This document shows positions 25,688-33,564 of a stretch of DNA of 64,000 nt, one piece after another. The position numbers and the translations under genes are program-made. Position 1 is the stretch's first letter; each line of letters starts with the position of its first letter. The stretch lies in assembly GCF_012933365.1 (NCBI RefSeq), contig NZ_JABBVZ010000010.1, positions 1 through 64,000 of the forward strand, read 5' to 3'. The notes below the pieces were generated by a model. The model did not search any database, was not told the origin of the DNA, and worked only from the letters and a program-made list of their open reading frames with translations. Source of the DNA: Sulfobacillus harzensis (GTDB lineage: Bacteria > Bacillota > Sulfobacillia > Sulfobacillales > Sulfobacillaceae).

Positions 25688-26950
25688 ATGATTTTACCGC
25701 AACGCGTGAAGCGCACGAATTCATCGGAGACTCGATGGTCTCGGCTATGGCCGCTGCTAGCGGCATTTGGACCGGGATTAATGGTGATGCTCGCCGATAC
25801 GGATGTGGGTAGCATGGTGACGGCGGCTCAATCCGGAGCGGAGTGGCGTTATGCCATGGTTCTCCCGCAGCTTATCCTGATACCCATGGTGTACCTCGTG
25901 CAAGAAATTACAATCCGATTGGGACTCGTGACAGGGAAGGGCCATGGCGAACTCATCCGCGAACGCTTCGGAAAGCGCTGGGCCATTTTGTCGGTTAGCA
26001 CCCTATTCTTATCGGGGATGGGCGCCCTGGTCACCGAGTTTACCGGCGTGGCGGGTGTCGGCCTCTTATTCGGCGTGAGTCCGCGTATCAGTGTGTCCAT
26101 TGCGACCGTGCTTTTAATTGCGCTTGGGACGACAGGCAGCTATCGGAAGATTGAGCGTATCGGCATTGCGGTGGGCTTGCTGGAACTGATGGTGATCCCC
26201 GCTGCGATTATGGCCCACCCGCAGGCTTCGCAGATATGGCAGGGCTTAACAACCATTCCCGTGCACAACGCGAATTATCTGCTCCTGTTGGCCGCCAATA
26301 TTGGCGCCGTTATCATGCCCTGGATGATTTTCTACCAGCAATCCGCCGTGCTCGACAAAGGCCTCACGGTCGCTCGATCGCGGGCAGCACGATGGGATAC
26401 CGCTATCGGCGCCGTGGTCACGCAGGTAGTCATGATTGCGGTCGTCGTGATGGTCGCAGCAACCATTGGGCGCACGAATCCCGGGCATCCGCTCAATACC
26501 GTGCAGCAGATTGCATCCGGTTTAATCCCCGCTCTCGGCACGTTTGGCGCGAAAATCGCATTTGGCATGGGCGTATTAGGAGCCTCTTTCATTGCGGCCT
26601 TAGTGGTTTCGTTGGCGGCCGCCTGGGGTGTGGGCGAAGTCTGGGGCTTCAACCACAGTCTTAATCACTCCGTTCGCGACGCCAAATGGTTTTACGGCAT
26701 CTACACCATGGCTCATGTGGGCGGCGCCGTACTTGTTCTCAGCGGAATCAATTTGATTCGCATCGACGTGGACACCGAAGTGATGAACGCCATGCTGCTG
26801 CCCATCGTGCTAGGGTTCCTTTTGCTGCTGGAAGCCAAAGCGATTCCCGTTGACTGGCGCATGAAGCGCTTCCATAAGTGGCTGGTCTGGGTGATGTCTT
26901 CATTCATTATGGCCTTTGGTCTTTATATGGGATTCAGGCTCCTCTTGTAA
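25688..26950 (+). CDS. NRAMP-family divalent metal transporter, non-canonical motifs
   Basis: A 420-residue polytopic membrane protein with about 11 helices. The overall layout is NRAMP-like: FGPGLMVMLADTDVGSM in helix 1 and GAVIMPWMIFYQQSAV in helix 6. However, the metal-binding DPGN of helix 1 reads DVGS and the MPHN of helix 6 reads MPWM, so ion selectivity may differ from Mn/Fe transporters. It may belong to an NRAMP-related clade I have seen mainly in acidophiles. ATG is preceded by GCGAGG. Control by a metal sensor is suggested by the palindrome over its promoter. Confidence 0.8.
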   Translation: MILPQRVKRTNSSETRWSRLWPLLAAFGPGLMVMLADTDVGSMVTAAQSGAEWRYAMVLPQLILIPMVYLVQEITIRLGLVTGKGHGELIRERFGKRWAILSVSTLFLSGMGALVTEFTGVAGVGLLFGVSPRISVSIATVLLIALGTTGSYRKIERIGIAVGLLELMVIPAAIMAHPQASQIWQGLTTIPVHNANYLLLLAANIGAVIMPWMIFYQQSAVLDKGLTVARSRAARWDTAIGAVVTQVVMIAVVVMVAATIGRTNPGHPLNTVQQIASGLIPALGTFGAKIAFGMGVLGASFIAALVVSLAAAWGVGEVWGFNHSLNHSVRDAKWFYGIYTMAHVGGAVLVLSGINLIRIDVDTEVMNAMLLPIVLGFLLLLEAKAIPVDWRMKRFHKWLVWVMSSFIMAFGLYMGFRLLL

Positions 26951-27081
26951 CGCGTATTGGGTGCCCCCCAAAGGTGCGAGCGTCAAAGCTTCTTACTTGC
27001 CGTTATTTCCATATAGGGCCCGTCAAAGTGATTGGTGACAATGCGTTGGCAGGACTCTTGTATTCCCCTAAACCACGTTTC

Positions 27082-27110
27082 GTATAGAGAGATCCTAATC
27101 TGGTGATACT
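27082..27110 (+). promoter_or_regulatory. Sigma-F type promoter for sigG-spoIIR
   Basis: GTATA (27082-27086), 15 bases, then GGTGATACT (27102-27110). This fits the sigma-F consensus (GYATA, N15, GGNNANAMT) at every specified position. Transcription should start near 27117, 47 bases before sigG. Confidence 0.75.
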
Positions 27111-27163
27111 TTCATTGGGACCGTTTTTACCGAAGGGCAATCCGGGAGGTAAACAGCAACGCT

Positions 27164-27937
27164 ATGCCGATGAACAAAGTCGAGATTCCGGGCGTCAACA
27201 CCGCCAAGTTGCCGGTCTTGACCAACACCAAGATGCGGGAGTTGTTTCGGGCCATGCAGGCGGGGGATCAGAGCGCCAGGGATGAGCTCATCAACGGCAA
27301 TTTACGCTTGGTGTTGAGTGTGATTCAGCGGTTCCAAAACCGCGGCGAACACTCCGACGATTTGTTTCAAGTGGGCTGTATTGGTCTCATGAAAGCGATT
27401 GACAATTTTGATCTGGGGCAGAACGTCAAGTTCTCCACGTACGCCGTGCCAATGATTATCGGAGAAATTCGCCGTTATTTGCGTGACAACAATCCCATTC
27501 GCGTCAGCCGTTCGTTGCGGGATATCGCCTATAAAGCACTGCAGGTTCGCGATCATCTTGTCCATCGATTCTCCAAGGAGCCGACCATTAGCGAGATAGC
27601 CGAGGAGTTGGCGGTGCCTCGTGAAGAGGTGCTTTATGCGCTGGATGCCATACAAGAGCCGATGTCTCTGTTTGAGCCCATCTACCACGACAGCGGGGAT
27701 CCCATCTTTGTTATGGATCAGATTTCGGACGAGAAGAATCAGGACAAGACCTGGCTTGAAGGGATCGCCATTCGCGAGGCTATGCGGCGGCTGTCGGACC
27801 GGGAAAAGATGATTTTGACGATGCGCTTTTTCGACGGAAAGACGCAGATGGAAGTGGCCGACGAGATTGGTATTAGCCAGGCCCAGGTGTCCCGGCTCGA
27901 AAAGGCCGCGCTACACCACATGAGGAAGCATATGTAA
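27164..27937 (+). CDS. sigG: Forespore sigma factor sigma-G
   Basis: Late forespore-specific sigma factor, 257 residues. It begins MPMNKVEIPGVNTAKLPVL, matching Bacillus sigma-G (NKVEICGVDTSKLPVL). NGNLRLVLSVIQRF, GCIGLMKAIDNFDL, VKFSTYAVPMIIGEIRRYL and DNNPIRVSRSLRDIAYKAL are almost identical to Bacillus, and region 4 ends ISQAQVSRLEKAALHHM. The ribosome site GGGAGGT is 13 bases from the first ATG; the ATG at 27170 is an alternative. Its stop overlaps the start of spoIIR (TAATG). The upstream promoter fits sigma-F, as for sigG in Bacillus. Confidence 0.97.
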   Translation: MPMNKVEIPGVNTAKLPVLTNTKMRELFRAMQAGDQSARDELINGNLRLVLSVIQRFQNRGEHSDDLFQVGCIGLMKAIDNFDLGQNVKFSTYAVPMIIGEIRRYLRDNNPIRVSRSLRDIAYKALQVRDHLVHRFSKEPTISEIAEELAVPREEVLYALDAIQEPMSLFEPIYHDSGDPIFVMDQISDEKNQDKTWLEGIAIREAMRRLSDREKMILTMRFFDGKTQMEVADEIGISQAQVSRLEKAALHHMRKHM

Positions 27938-28638
27938 TGATGATGCTGAAATACTGGTTGGTGGCCTTCTTGGGCATGGCGGTGATTTGGGGGATGGCGC
28001 CGGCGGCCCAGAACACCCAGTCGCCCAAGCCCGACATAACCACCCCGCACGTGATTCGTTTTCGGGTTATCGCCAATTCGGACAACCCCGTGGATCAGGC
28101 CTTGAAGCTGGACGTGCGCGATGCCGTGCTGGAGAAGATGGATCCTGTCTTGAACGGAGTGAAAAGCCGGCAACTTGCGGCCGCCCGCATCAAAGCCATG
28201 GAGCCGGCATTGAGCCGTATTGCCAATCAGGTGCTAAAGAGCCATCACGTGGCTTATCGAGCGCGGGTGGAGTGGACTAAGACGGAATTTCCGACCAAAG
28301 CCTACGGCAGTTGGGTGCTGCCTGCCGGCCGTTATCAAGCGCTCCTGATTGTTTTGGGGCATGGGGCCGGGCACAACTGGTGGTGCGTATTGTTCCCGTC
28401 ACTGTGCTTCATCGACATGGGAAACGCATTGGCCGTTCCGCAAAGCAGTGCCGCCCCGGCATCCACGGAGGCGACGGCGCCGACCCCCGGCGTGGCTCCG
28501 GCCACGGCCAGCCCGTCACCCGCGCCGACAACCAGCGTTTCCCATTCCCATCACCCATCGAGGACGCCGGGGGCCATTCAGGTCAAGTGGCAAACGCCCC
28601 ACTTTTTAATCTCCCTCTTGGCCATTTTAGCGCGATAG
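27937..28638 (+). CDS. spoIIR: Stage II sporulation protein R (SpoIIR)
   Basis: Forespore-made secreted signal that activates SpoIIGA across the intermembrane space, 233 residues. A signal peptide or anchor (about residues 4-24) is followed by the family domain with IRFRVIANSDNPVDQALKLDVRDAVL, FPTKAYGSWVLPAGRYQAL and NWWCVLFPSLCFIDM. After about residue 165 comes a low-complexity Ala/Pro/Thr/Ser linker, a His-rich patch (SHSHHPS) and a short hydrophobic end, an extension not seen in Bacillus SpoIIR. It is translationally coupled to sigG and so probably transcribed by sigma-F. Confidence 0.93.
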   Translation: MMMLKYWLVAFLGMAVIWGMAPAAQNTQSPKPDITTPHVIRFRVIANSDNPVDQALKLDVRDAVLEKMDPVLNGVKSRQLAAARIKAMEPALSRIANQVLKSHHVAYRARVEWTKTEFPTKAYGSWVLPAGRYQALLIVLGHGAGHNWWCVLFPSLCFIDMGNALAVPQSSAAPASTEATAPTPGVAPATASPSPAPTTSVSHSHHPSRTPGAIQVKWQTPHFLISLLAILAR

Positions 28639-28686
28639 TTGTATGGGTGGCGGACCCCACATACATATCAGGTGGGGGGATGCCGA

Positions 28687-28950
28687 ATGGTGAAAACCTC
28701 CGAGCTTCGGATGAAGGATGTCATCAATGTGGTGGATGGCCGTCGACTCGGGCTGATCGGCGATCTGGAGCTTGATCTGGAACATGGCCGTATCAAGTCG
28801 CTGGTAGTGCCCGGGGCCAGCCGGTTTCTGGGACTCTTTGGTCGGGATCGCGATACGGTTATCGATTGGCGCCAGATCCAAAAAATTGGCCAGGATGTTA
28901 TTTTGGTCGAGATTACCGGAAGCTACGAACAAACGCCCACCCAATCCTAG
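28687..28950 (+). CDS. YlmC/YmxH family PRC-barrel sporulation protein
   Basis: An 87-residue protein made of one PRC-barrel-like domain: LRMKDVINVVDGRRLGLIGDLELDLEHGRIKSLVVPG, then FGRDRDTVIDWRQIQKIGQDVILVE. The family lies after sigG in many spore formers (ylmC in Bacillus). Function is poorly known. ATG at 28687 is preceded by GGTGGGGGG; an earlier in-frame start at 28639 lacks one. Confidence 0.85.
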   Translation: MVKTSELRMKDVINVVDGRRLGLIGDLELDLEHGRIKSLVVPGASRFLGLFGRDRDTVIDWRQIQKIGQDVILVEITGSYEQTPTQS

Positions 28951-28951
28951 C

Positions 28952-28975
28952 GGCGCCCCCCGGGGCGCCATTTTT
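28952..28975 (+). terminator. Terminator after the ylmC-like gene
   Basis: GGCGCCC/GGGCGCC palindrome with a short loop, followed by ATTTTT. Confidence 0.8.
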
Positions 28976-29074
28976 CCCATCGACGTCGCAATTTTCGGCT
29001 AACCTGTAGCTTTTATACCAGCTTCCCGTGTATGATGAGGCCGTGCCTCAACATTCACGCAAGGGGGGCTAGAC

Positions 29075-30403
29075 TTGGCAACAGTCAACATCGAACAATT
29101 GGGCGAGGCCCGCTGGACCGGACGGACCACCTGGATGTTTATTTCCTTCGTCCTTGGTCTCGCCTTGGAGTCATACGTCTTTTCCTTACCGTCAATTGCG
29201 ACCCTCTGGGTAAGCAACATGCCGAAATCGCTGGGACATCTGCTATTGGCCTGGGCACCCATCTGGCTAATCATTGGCATCATTTTAGCGGGACCCTTTT
29301 CCGACAAGTACGGGCGCAAGGTTACCCTCTATGTAACGTTGGGACTTTACGCCATTGGGGGCGCCGTACTCTTCTTCAGCAACTCCTACATTTTGATTCT
29401 TATCTCCCTGGCACTCATGCTGATGGCCGGAGGCGGCGAAATGAACTCCATCATGGTGGCCAGCCACGAGCTCATGCCGCGAAAGCATCGGGGCAAGGCG
29501 ACCATGATGATTATCAATGGCATCAATTTTGGCGGTTTAGTGCTGGCAATTCTTGCGCTTGCCACTGCGGCATTGAAAGGGAGCGCCGCCATCGGCGCCC
29601 AGCGTACGGTTGTGGCGGTCGCCGTGCTGGTGGTGGTCGCCATTTTGTTCGCGACCCGCGCTAGCATGCCGGAATCCTTTCTCTGGCTGCAGAAGCGTGG
29701 ACGCACGGCCGAGTTGGAGAAGACCGTTCAAGCCTATTTTGGACCAGAAGTGTCGGCCGCGGCGGTGATTCAGGACACCGTCGGATCGAGTCAGCCCCGG
29801 GTGGAAAAGAAACCCTCTGCCGGCTACGTGTGGTTTACCATGATTATCATGATCCTTATTGCTGCCGCCAACACCATTGGCTTTGGGCTCATGGCCTATT
29901 CTCTGGCCTATGATTTCTTCCCCAACTTGCAGCCGGTCATCCTGGCCGTGTTTGAGGGAGCGGGCTTCGCCATTGGTTTCATCGGACTCATCGCCGACCG
30001 CGTCTCACGCAAGAAGTTTCTCTTCTGGAGTTTCCTCGGGACCTTCGTCATGACCGCCATTGTGGGACTTACGACCAAAACCTGGCAGCACAATATGGCG
30101 ATCTTTTGGATTTTCCTCGTCGTTTTGGCCGGGGTCAACTCCCTTTGCTACCTCACCGAAGACACGGTGAAAGCTGAGGTATGGCCGACCTTGCAGCGCG
30201 GCACCCTCACGGCAGTGGCCCGTTTTGTCTCCATCGGCCTCTACATTCCTGCCTTGTATTTCGCTCCCACGAAGCCTGGCGCGTACATCCTGTTCAACGC
30301 CGTCATTTGGTTCGTCGGGCTTCTGGCCGCAGCGGCATGGTACATCTGGGGCCGCGAAACAGGTCGCGGGCTCAGCATTCAGGAAGCGTCGGGGGAAGCC
30401 TAA
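29075..30403 (+). CDS. Major facilitator superfamily transporter
   Basis: A 442-residue, 12-helix MFS protein. The motif A loop between helices 2 and 3 is GPFSDKYGRKVTLYV, and helix 7 follows a cytoplasmic loop of about 60 residues. GGGEMNSIMVASHELMP and SRKKFLFWSF are reminiscent of the sugar/metabolite-porter (SP or AAHS-like) branches. The substrate cannot be told. TTG at 29075 is the start, with AAGGGGGG upstream. It has terminators on both sides and interrupts the usual ylmC-ylmD order, so it looks like an insertion. Confidence 0.85.
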   Translation: MATVNIEQLGEARWTGRTTWMFISFVLGLALESYVFSLPSIATLWVSNMPKSLGHLLLAWAPIWLIIGIILAGPFSDKYGRKVTLYVTLGLYAIGGAVLFFSNSYILILISLALMLMAGGGEMNSIMVASHELMPRKHRGKATMMIINGINFGGLVLAILALATAALKGSAAIGAQRTVVAVAVLVVVAILFATRASMPESFLWLQKRGRTAELEKTVQAYFGPEVSAAAVIQDTVGSSQPRVEKKPSAGYVWFTMIIMILIAAANTIGFGLMAYSLAYDFFPNLQPVILAVFEGAGFAIGFIGLIADRVSRKKFLFWSFLGTFVMTAIVGLTTKTWQHNMAIFWIFLVVLAGVNSLCYLTEDTVKAEVWPTLQRGTLTAVARFVSIGLYIPALYFAPTKPGAYILFNAVIWFVGLLAAAAWYIWGRETGRGLSIQEASGEA

Positions 30404-30417
30404 GACAGCGGATCCAA

Positions 30418-30446
30418 GCCTCGGAGAGACCCTCCGGGGCTTTTTT
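30418..30446 (+). terminator. Terminator after the MFS gene
   Basis: GCCTCGGAG / CTCCGGGGC stem (one G-T pair) with AGACC loop and six T. Confidence 0.88.
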
Positions 30447-30526
30447 CATGCTCTGGAAAAAATGGAGTTTGGATTCAAGGACAATGGACGATGAGGATTG
30501 ATAAGATAGCGGTATGAAGCGGAGGG

Positions 30527-31318
30527 ATGATGGTGGAGTTTCGGCTGGAAGGCAATCGGGTGGTCTTTGATGTTCATCCTCGGGTGCAAGCGTGGTTTTC
30601 CACCCGGCGGGGCGGGGTGAGCCTCCCTCCCTTTGACACGTTGAATCTGTCTTTCGGGGTGGGGGATCTGAAGGCTGCCGTCACGGAAAATCGCCGTCGG
30701 ATGGCGGCCTGGGGAGGTCGCGAGCTCGACCAGCTGGTGATGCCGGCGCAGGTGCATGGAAACCACATTGAGTGGGTTACCCGCCTGCACGCGGGACGCG
30801 GCGCCCGCGGCGCCCATCCCATTCCCGACACCGATGGCTTCTTGACCGAGGATCCCGAGGTGTTGCTGGGGCTAGGATTCGCCGATTGCACGCCCATTTT
30901 CGTTGCCGATGTGAACGCTCGCGTGGTGGGACTGTGGCATGCGGGCTGGCGCGGCACCGTGAAGGGGATTCAGCGGGTGGGTGTCGAGATGCTGGCTCAG
31001 CGCGGCATTCCCCCCGAAGATCTCCTGATTGGCTTGGGCCCCGCCATTGGTCCCTGCTGTTACGAAGTGGATGAGCCGGTAGTCCGCGAGGTGCGTCGGG
31101 TGGCGGATGATGCGGTGCTCGAGCCGGTGGACGCAAGCCATTCGCGGCTGGATGTGAGGGCGTTGAACCGCCGATTGCTGGAACAGGCTGGGGTGCGTCC
31201 TGAGCATATTGCCGAGGCGCCCTTTTGCACCGGATGCCGATCGGATTTGTTCTTTTCATACCGCGTGCAAGGCCGGTTGACGGGACGCATGGGAGGATAC
31301 ATATGTCTAAAACCCTGA
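30527..31318 (+). CDS. pgeF: Peptidoglycan editing factor PgeF (YlmD/YfiH, laccase-like)
   Basis: A 263-residue member of the YfiH/Multi-copper polyphenol oxidase (DUF152) family, which removes wrongly incorporated residues from UDP-MurNAc peptides in Escherichia coli. The zinc-site motifs are PAQVHG, GFADCTPIF, LWHAGWRGTVKGI and GPAIGPCCYEV. The start may be ATG 30527, ATG 30530 or GTG 30533, all just behind GCGGAGGG. It is the first gene of the ylmD-ylmE-sepF-ylmG-divIVA run and overlaps ylmE by 16 bases. Confidence 0.92.
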   Translation: MMVEFRLEGNRVVFDVHPRVQAWFSTRRGGVSLPPFDTLNLSFGVGDLKAAVTENRRRMAAWGGRELDQLVMPAQVHGNHIEWVTRLHAGRGARGAHPIPDTDGFLTEDPEVLLGLGFADCTPIFVADVNARVVGLWHAGWRGTVKGIQRVGVEMLAQRGIPPEDLLIGLGPAIGPCCYEVDEPVVREVRRVADDAVLEPVDASHSRLDVRALNRRLLEQAGVRPEHIAEAPFCTGCRSDLFFSYRVQGRLTGRMGGYICLKP

Positions 31319-31989
31319 TTGCCGAGCGCGTGGCCGAGATTAAGGAGAAACTCCGGGAACTGGCTCCGGATCGGCGGGTGTCGCTGATGGCAGTCACGAA
31401 ATATCGTACGCGCGAGGAGGCGCTGGCGGCTGTGGCCGCCGGGGTCGACATTCTTGGGGAAAACCGTATTCAGGAAGCGGTACAAAAATGGGGCGATGAG
31501 AAGCCGTCTGTCGCTCTTCATATGATTGGACATGTCCAGACAAACAAGGTAAAATATGGAATCAATCTCTTTGACTCCTTCGACAGTGTGGACAGCGATC
31601 GGCTTGCGGAGATGCTGAATCACCGTGCCAGTGGCCTGGTAAGGGTGATGATTGAGGTGAACGTCGGGCGGGAGACAAGCAAGTCGGGGCTGATGCCAGA
31701 GGAGACGCTCCCTTTCTTAGCGTCATTCGAGCGTTGGCCGAAACTTCAGGTAACGGGTCTGATGACCGTGTTGCCGGCACGACAAGAGAATTCTGTCGAA
31801 GAAAGCCGAAGAATTCGGCGTCATATGCAGGAAATGGTAGATTTGTGGCGAATGTGTCGGAGTGAAGGATTTCCCTGGGCCCCGATGACTGAGTTGTCAA
31901 TGGGAATGACTGGGGACTGGGAATGGGCCGTGGAGGCGGGTTCCACCATTATTCGGCTGGGCACGTTTCTGTTTGGTCCGCGTCTATGA
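31303..31989 (+). CDS. YggS/YlmE family PLP homeostasis protein
   Basis: A 228-residue fold-III pyridoxal phosphate protein that buffers PLP and affects amino acid metabolism. The PLP lysine is in MAVTKYRTREEA, and GENRIQEAVQKW, LHMIGHVQTNK and ELSMGMTGDWEWAVEAGSTIIRLG follow the family closely. The ATG at 31303 has GGGAGGATACAT in front; the longer reading from 31225 overlaps pgeF deeply. It corresponds to ylmE in Bacillus by sequence and position. Confidence 0.93.
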   Translation: MSKTLIAERVAEIKEKLRELAPDRRVSLMAVTKYRTREEALAAVAAGVDILGENRIQEAVQKWGDEKPSVALHMIGHVQTNKVKYGINLFDSFDSVDSDRLAEMLNHRASGLVRVMIEVNVGRETSKSGLMPEETLPFLASFERWPKLQVTGLMTVLPARQENSVEESRRIRRHMQEMVDLWRMCRSEGFPWAPMTELSMGMTGDWEWAVEAGSTIIRLGTFLFGPRL

Positions 31990-32026
31990 GGAATGAGGGT
32001 ATCTGCATCCGGGGGAGGATACGAAA

Positions 32027-32470
32027 ATGGCTGGCATGATGGGAAAATTTCTTAACTTTGTGGGGTTGGAAGAGGTCGAGGAGGACGAGTTCGAGACCGA
32101 GGTGGATGAGCCCTCGCAGTCGGTCTCAGATTGGGAGGACGAGGTGCCGAAGCGCAAGCGGAGCGGCGTGGTGAGCTTACCCACGTCACGGAACATGAGG
32201 GTGGTTGTCATGCACCCCCGGACCTTAGAGGAAGGACAGGCTATCGCCGATCAGGTGAAGGGCCGCCGTCCGGTCATTGTCAATCTGGATTTGGCCGAAG
32301 AGCGGGCTGGCCAGCGGCTCTTGAACTTTCTTTCCGGTGTAGCCTATGCGTTAGACGGTGGTCTGCGCAAAGTGGGGGACAATATTTTCTTGATTACGCC
32401 TAGTAATGTAGAAGTAGCCAGCGAAGACCAAGACGATCAGGCATCATGGCGAGGTGGCCTTTCTAAGTGA
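32027..32470 (+). CDS. sepF: Cell division protein SepF
   Basis: Membrane-binding FtsZ-bundling protein, 147 residues. The N-terminal amphipathic helix (MAGMMGKFLNFVGL) should bind the membrane, an acidic linker follows, and the C-terminal domain has VVVMHPRTLEEGQAIADQVK, RPVIVNLDLAEERAGQRLLNFLSG and GLRKVGDNIFLITP. It acts with FtsZ and FtsA from the upstream cluster. Its stop overlaps the GTG start of ylmG. Confidence 0.95.
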   Translation: MAGMMGKFLNFVGLEEVEEDEFETEVDEPSQSVSDWEDEVPKRKRSGVVSLPTSRNMRVVVMHPRTLEEGQAIADQVKGRRPVIVNLDLAEERAGQRLLNFLSGVAYALDGGLRKVGDNIFLITPSNVEVASEDQDDQASWRGGLSK

Positions 32471-32778
32471 CCACGTGGGGCCAATGGGTCAGCATCATCG
32501 CTGTGCATCTAGCAGAAACAGTTTTGCTGTTGACGCGGATCTTCTATGTGGTGCTGATGGTTCGCATTGTGGCCTCGTTCTTTCCACCCCGCACTGACGG
32601 GTTGTGGAGCCGTGTGGCGGGATTTTCCGTGCGGGTGACGGAGCCGGTCTTGGCCCCCATCCGGCGGAGAATCCCGCTTATGGGTATGATGGACCTGTCG
32701 CCTTTAATCGCGTTTTTTCTCGTGGATATCGCGGGAACCCTTCTGTACAAACTATTGTTGTATTTGGCGCGAGTTTAA
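32467..32778 (+). CDS. ylmG: YggT/YlmG family membrane protein
   Basis: A 103-residue protein with two hydrophobic regions separated by the conserved RVTEPVLAPIRRRIPLMGMMDLSPLIAF segment typical of YggT. It starts with GTG at 32467 inside the sepF stop. Family members are found next to sepF and divIVA. Suggested roles include osmotic tolerance and, in chloroplasts, nucleoid and division; the molecular function is unsettled. Confidence 0.9.
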   Translation: MTTWGQWVSIIAVHLAETVLLLTRIFYVVLMVRIVASFFPPRTDGLWSRVAGFSVRVTEPVLAPIRRRIPLMGMMDLSPLIAFFLVDIAGTLLYKLLLYLARV

Positions 32779-32792
32779 AAGGGGGTTTGGCC

Positions 32793-33299
32793 ATGCCATT
32801 AACGGTATTAGATATTCAAAACAAGGAGTTTAAAACCAGCATCCGCGGGTACAACCAGGATGAAGTGGATGAATTTCTGGATGAGGTCATGAAGGACTAC
32901 GACGCCCTCATTCGGGAAAACGAGGAGCTCCGGCACAACACCTCGGGTATGGGAGAAAAGCTGGAACAATATCGGCAGTTGGAGCGCACCTTGCAGAATA
33001 CCCTGGTGGTGGCGCAGTCCACGGCGGACGAAATGAAGCAAGCGGCCCGCAAGGAAGCGGAATTGGTGGTCAGGGAAGCTGAAGCCCGAGCCCGGGAGCT
33101 GATGCAAAAGGCGGAGTCTGAAGTGGGGCGTCAACATGAGAAGCTGGAGCAGCTGCGACGCGAAACGGAGCAATTTCGGGCCCGCGTCAAGAGTCTCCTG
33201 GAGTCCCAAATTGCGCTTCTAAACCAGGCGGATTTAACCTTGCCCGCCGTCCGCGACAGCCAGACGCTGGAAACGGCCCGCGAGCACGTTACACCTTGA
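32793..33299 (+). CDS. divIVA: DivIVA septum-site and pole protein
   Basis: Coiled-coil scaffold recognising curved membrane at poles and septa, 168 residues. N-terminal lipid-binding domain: MPLTVLDIQNKEFKTSIRGYN followed by DEVDEFLDEVMKDYDAL. Two heptad-rich stretches follow (about residues 28-75 and 80-145). The start at 32793 has AAAGGGGG upstream; a longer in-frame start at 32604 lies within ylmG. It is the last gene before the ileS leader. Confidence 0.95.
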   Translation: MPLTVLDIQNKEFKTSIRGYNQDEVDEFLDEVMKDYDALIRENEELRHNTSGMGEKLEQYRQLERTLQNTLVVAQSTADEMKQAARKEAELVVREAEARARELMQKAESEVGRQHEKLEQLRRETEQFRARVKSLLESQIALLNQADLTLPAVRDSQTLETAREHVTP

Positions 33300-33308
33300 C
33301 ATTTTGGC

Positions 33309-33543
33309 TATAATAAAGTGGAAGAAATCGATGACTGGGACGGTCGGTGGAAGAGGAGCCTAGAGAGTTGACGGTTGGTGCAAGTCAACCTCCTGTCTGC
33401 CAGCACTATCACCCAGGAGAGCGACGTGAACGATAGTAGCGAAGCCGGGTACGCCCGTTAGCGCGTCTTTCGAGTGCTGCAGATGCTGCAGAACTAGGGT
33501 GGTACCACGCCAACGCGCCCCTTGCTGATGCAAGGGTTTTTTT
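33309..33543 (+). promoter_or_regulatory. T-box leader of ileS (isoleucine-tRNA sensing)
   Basis: A perfect -10 box TATAAT (33309-33314) starts the leader. Stem I has the AGAGAGTTGACGGTTGG region, and the specifier loop CACTATCACC offers ATC, an Ile codon, at 33408-33410. The T-box AGGGTGGTACCACG (33496-33509) pairs with the uncharged tRNA 3' end. A terminator follows: CCCTTGC, TGAT, GCAAGGG and seven T (33519-33543). Uncharged tRNA-Ile should favour antitermination and ileS expression. Confidence 0.92.
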
Positions 33544-33564
33544 GATCGCCACGAAGGAGGAAGC

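Noticed and set aside
33296-33314. TTGACA followed by TATAAT before ileS
   Set aside because: Only 7 bases separate them, too few for a promoter. The TATAAT alone is kept as the -10 box; no good -35 was found 17 bases upstream.
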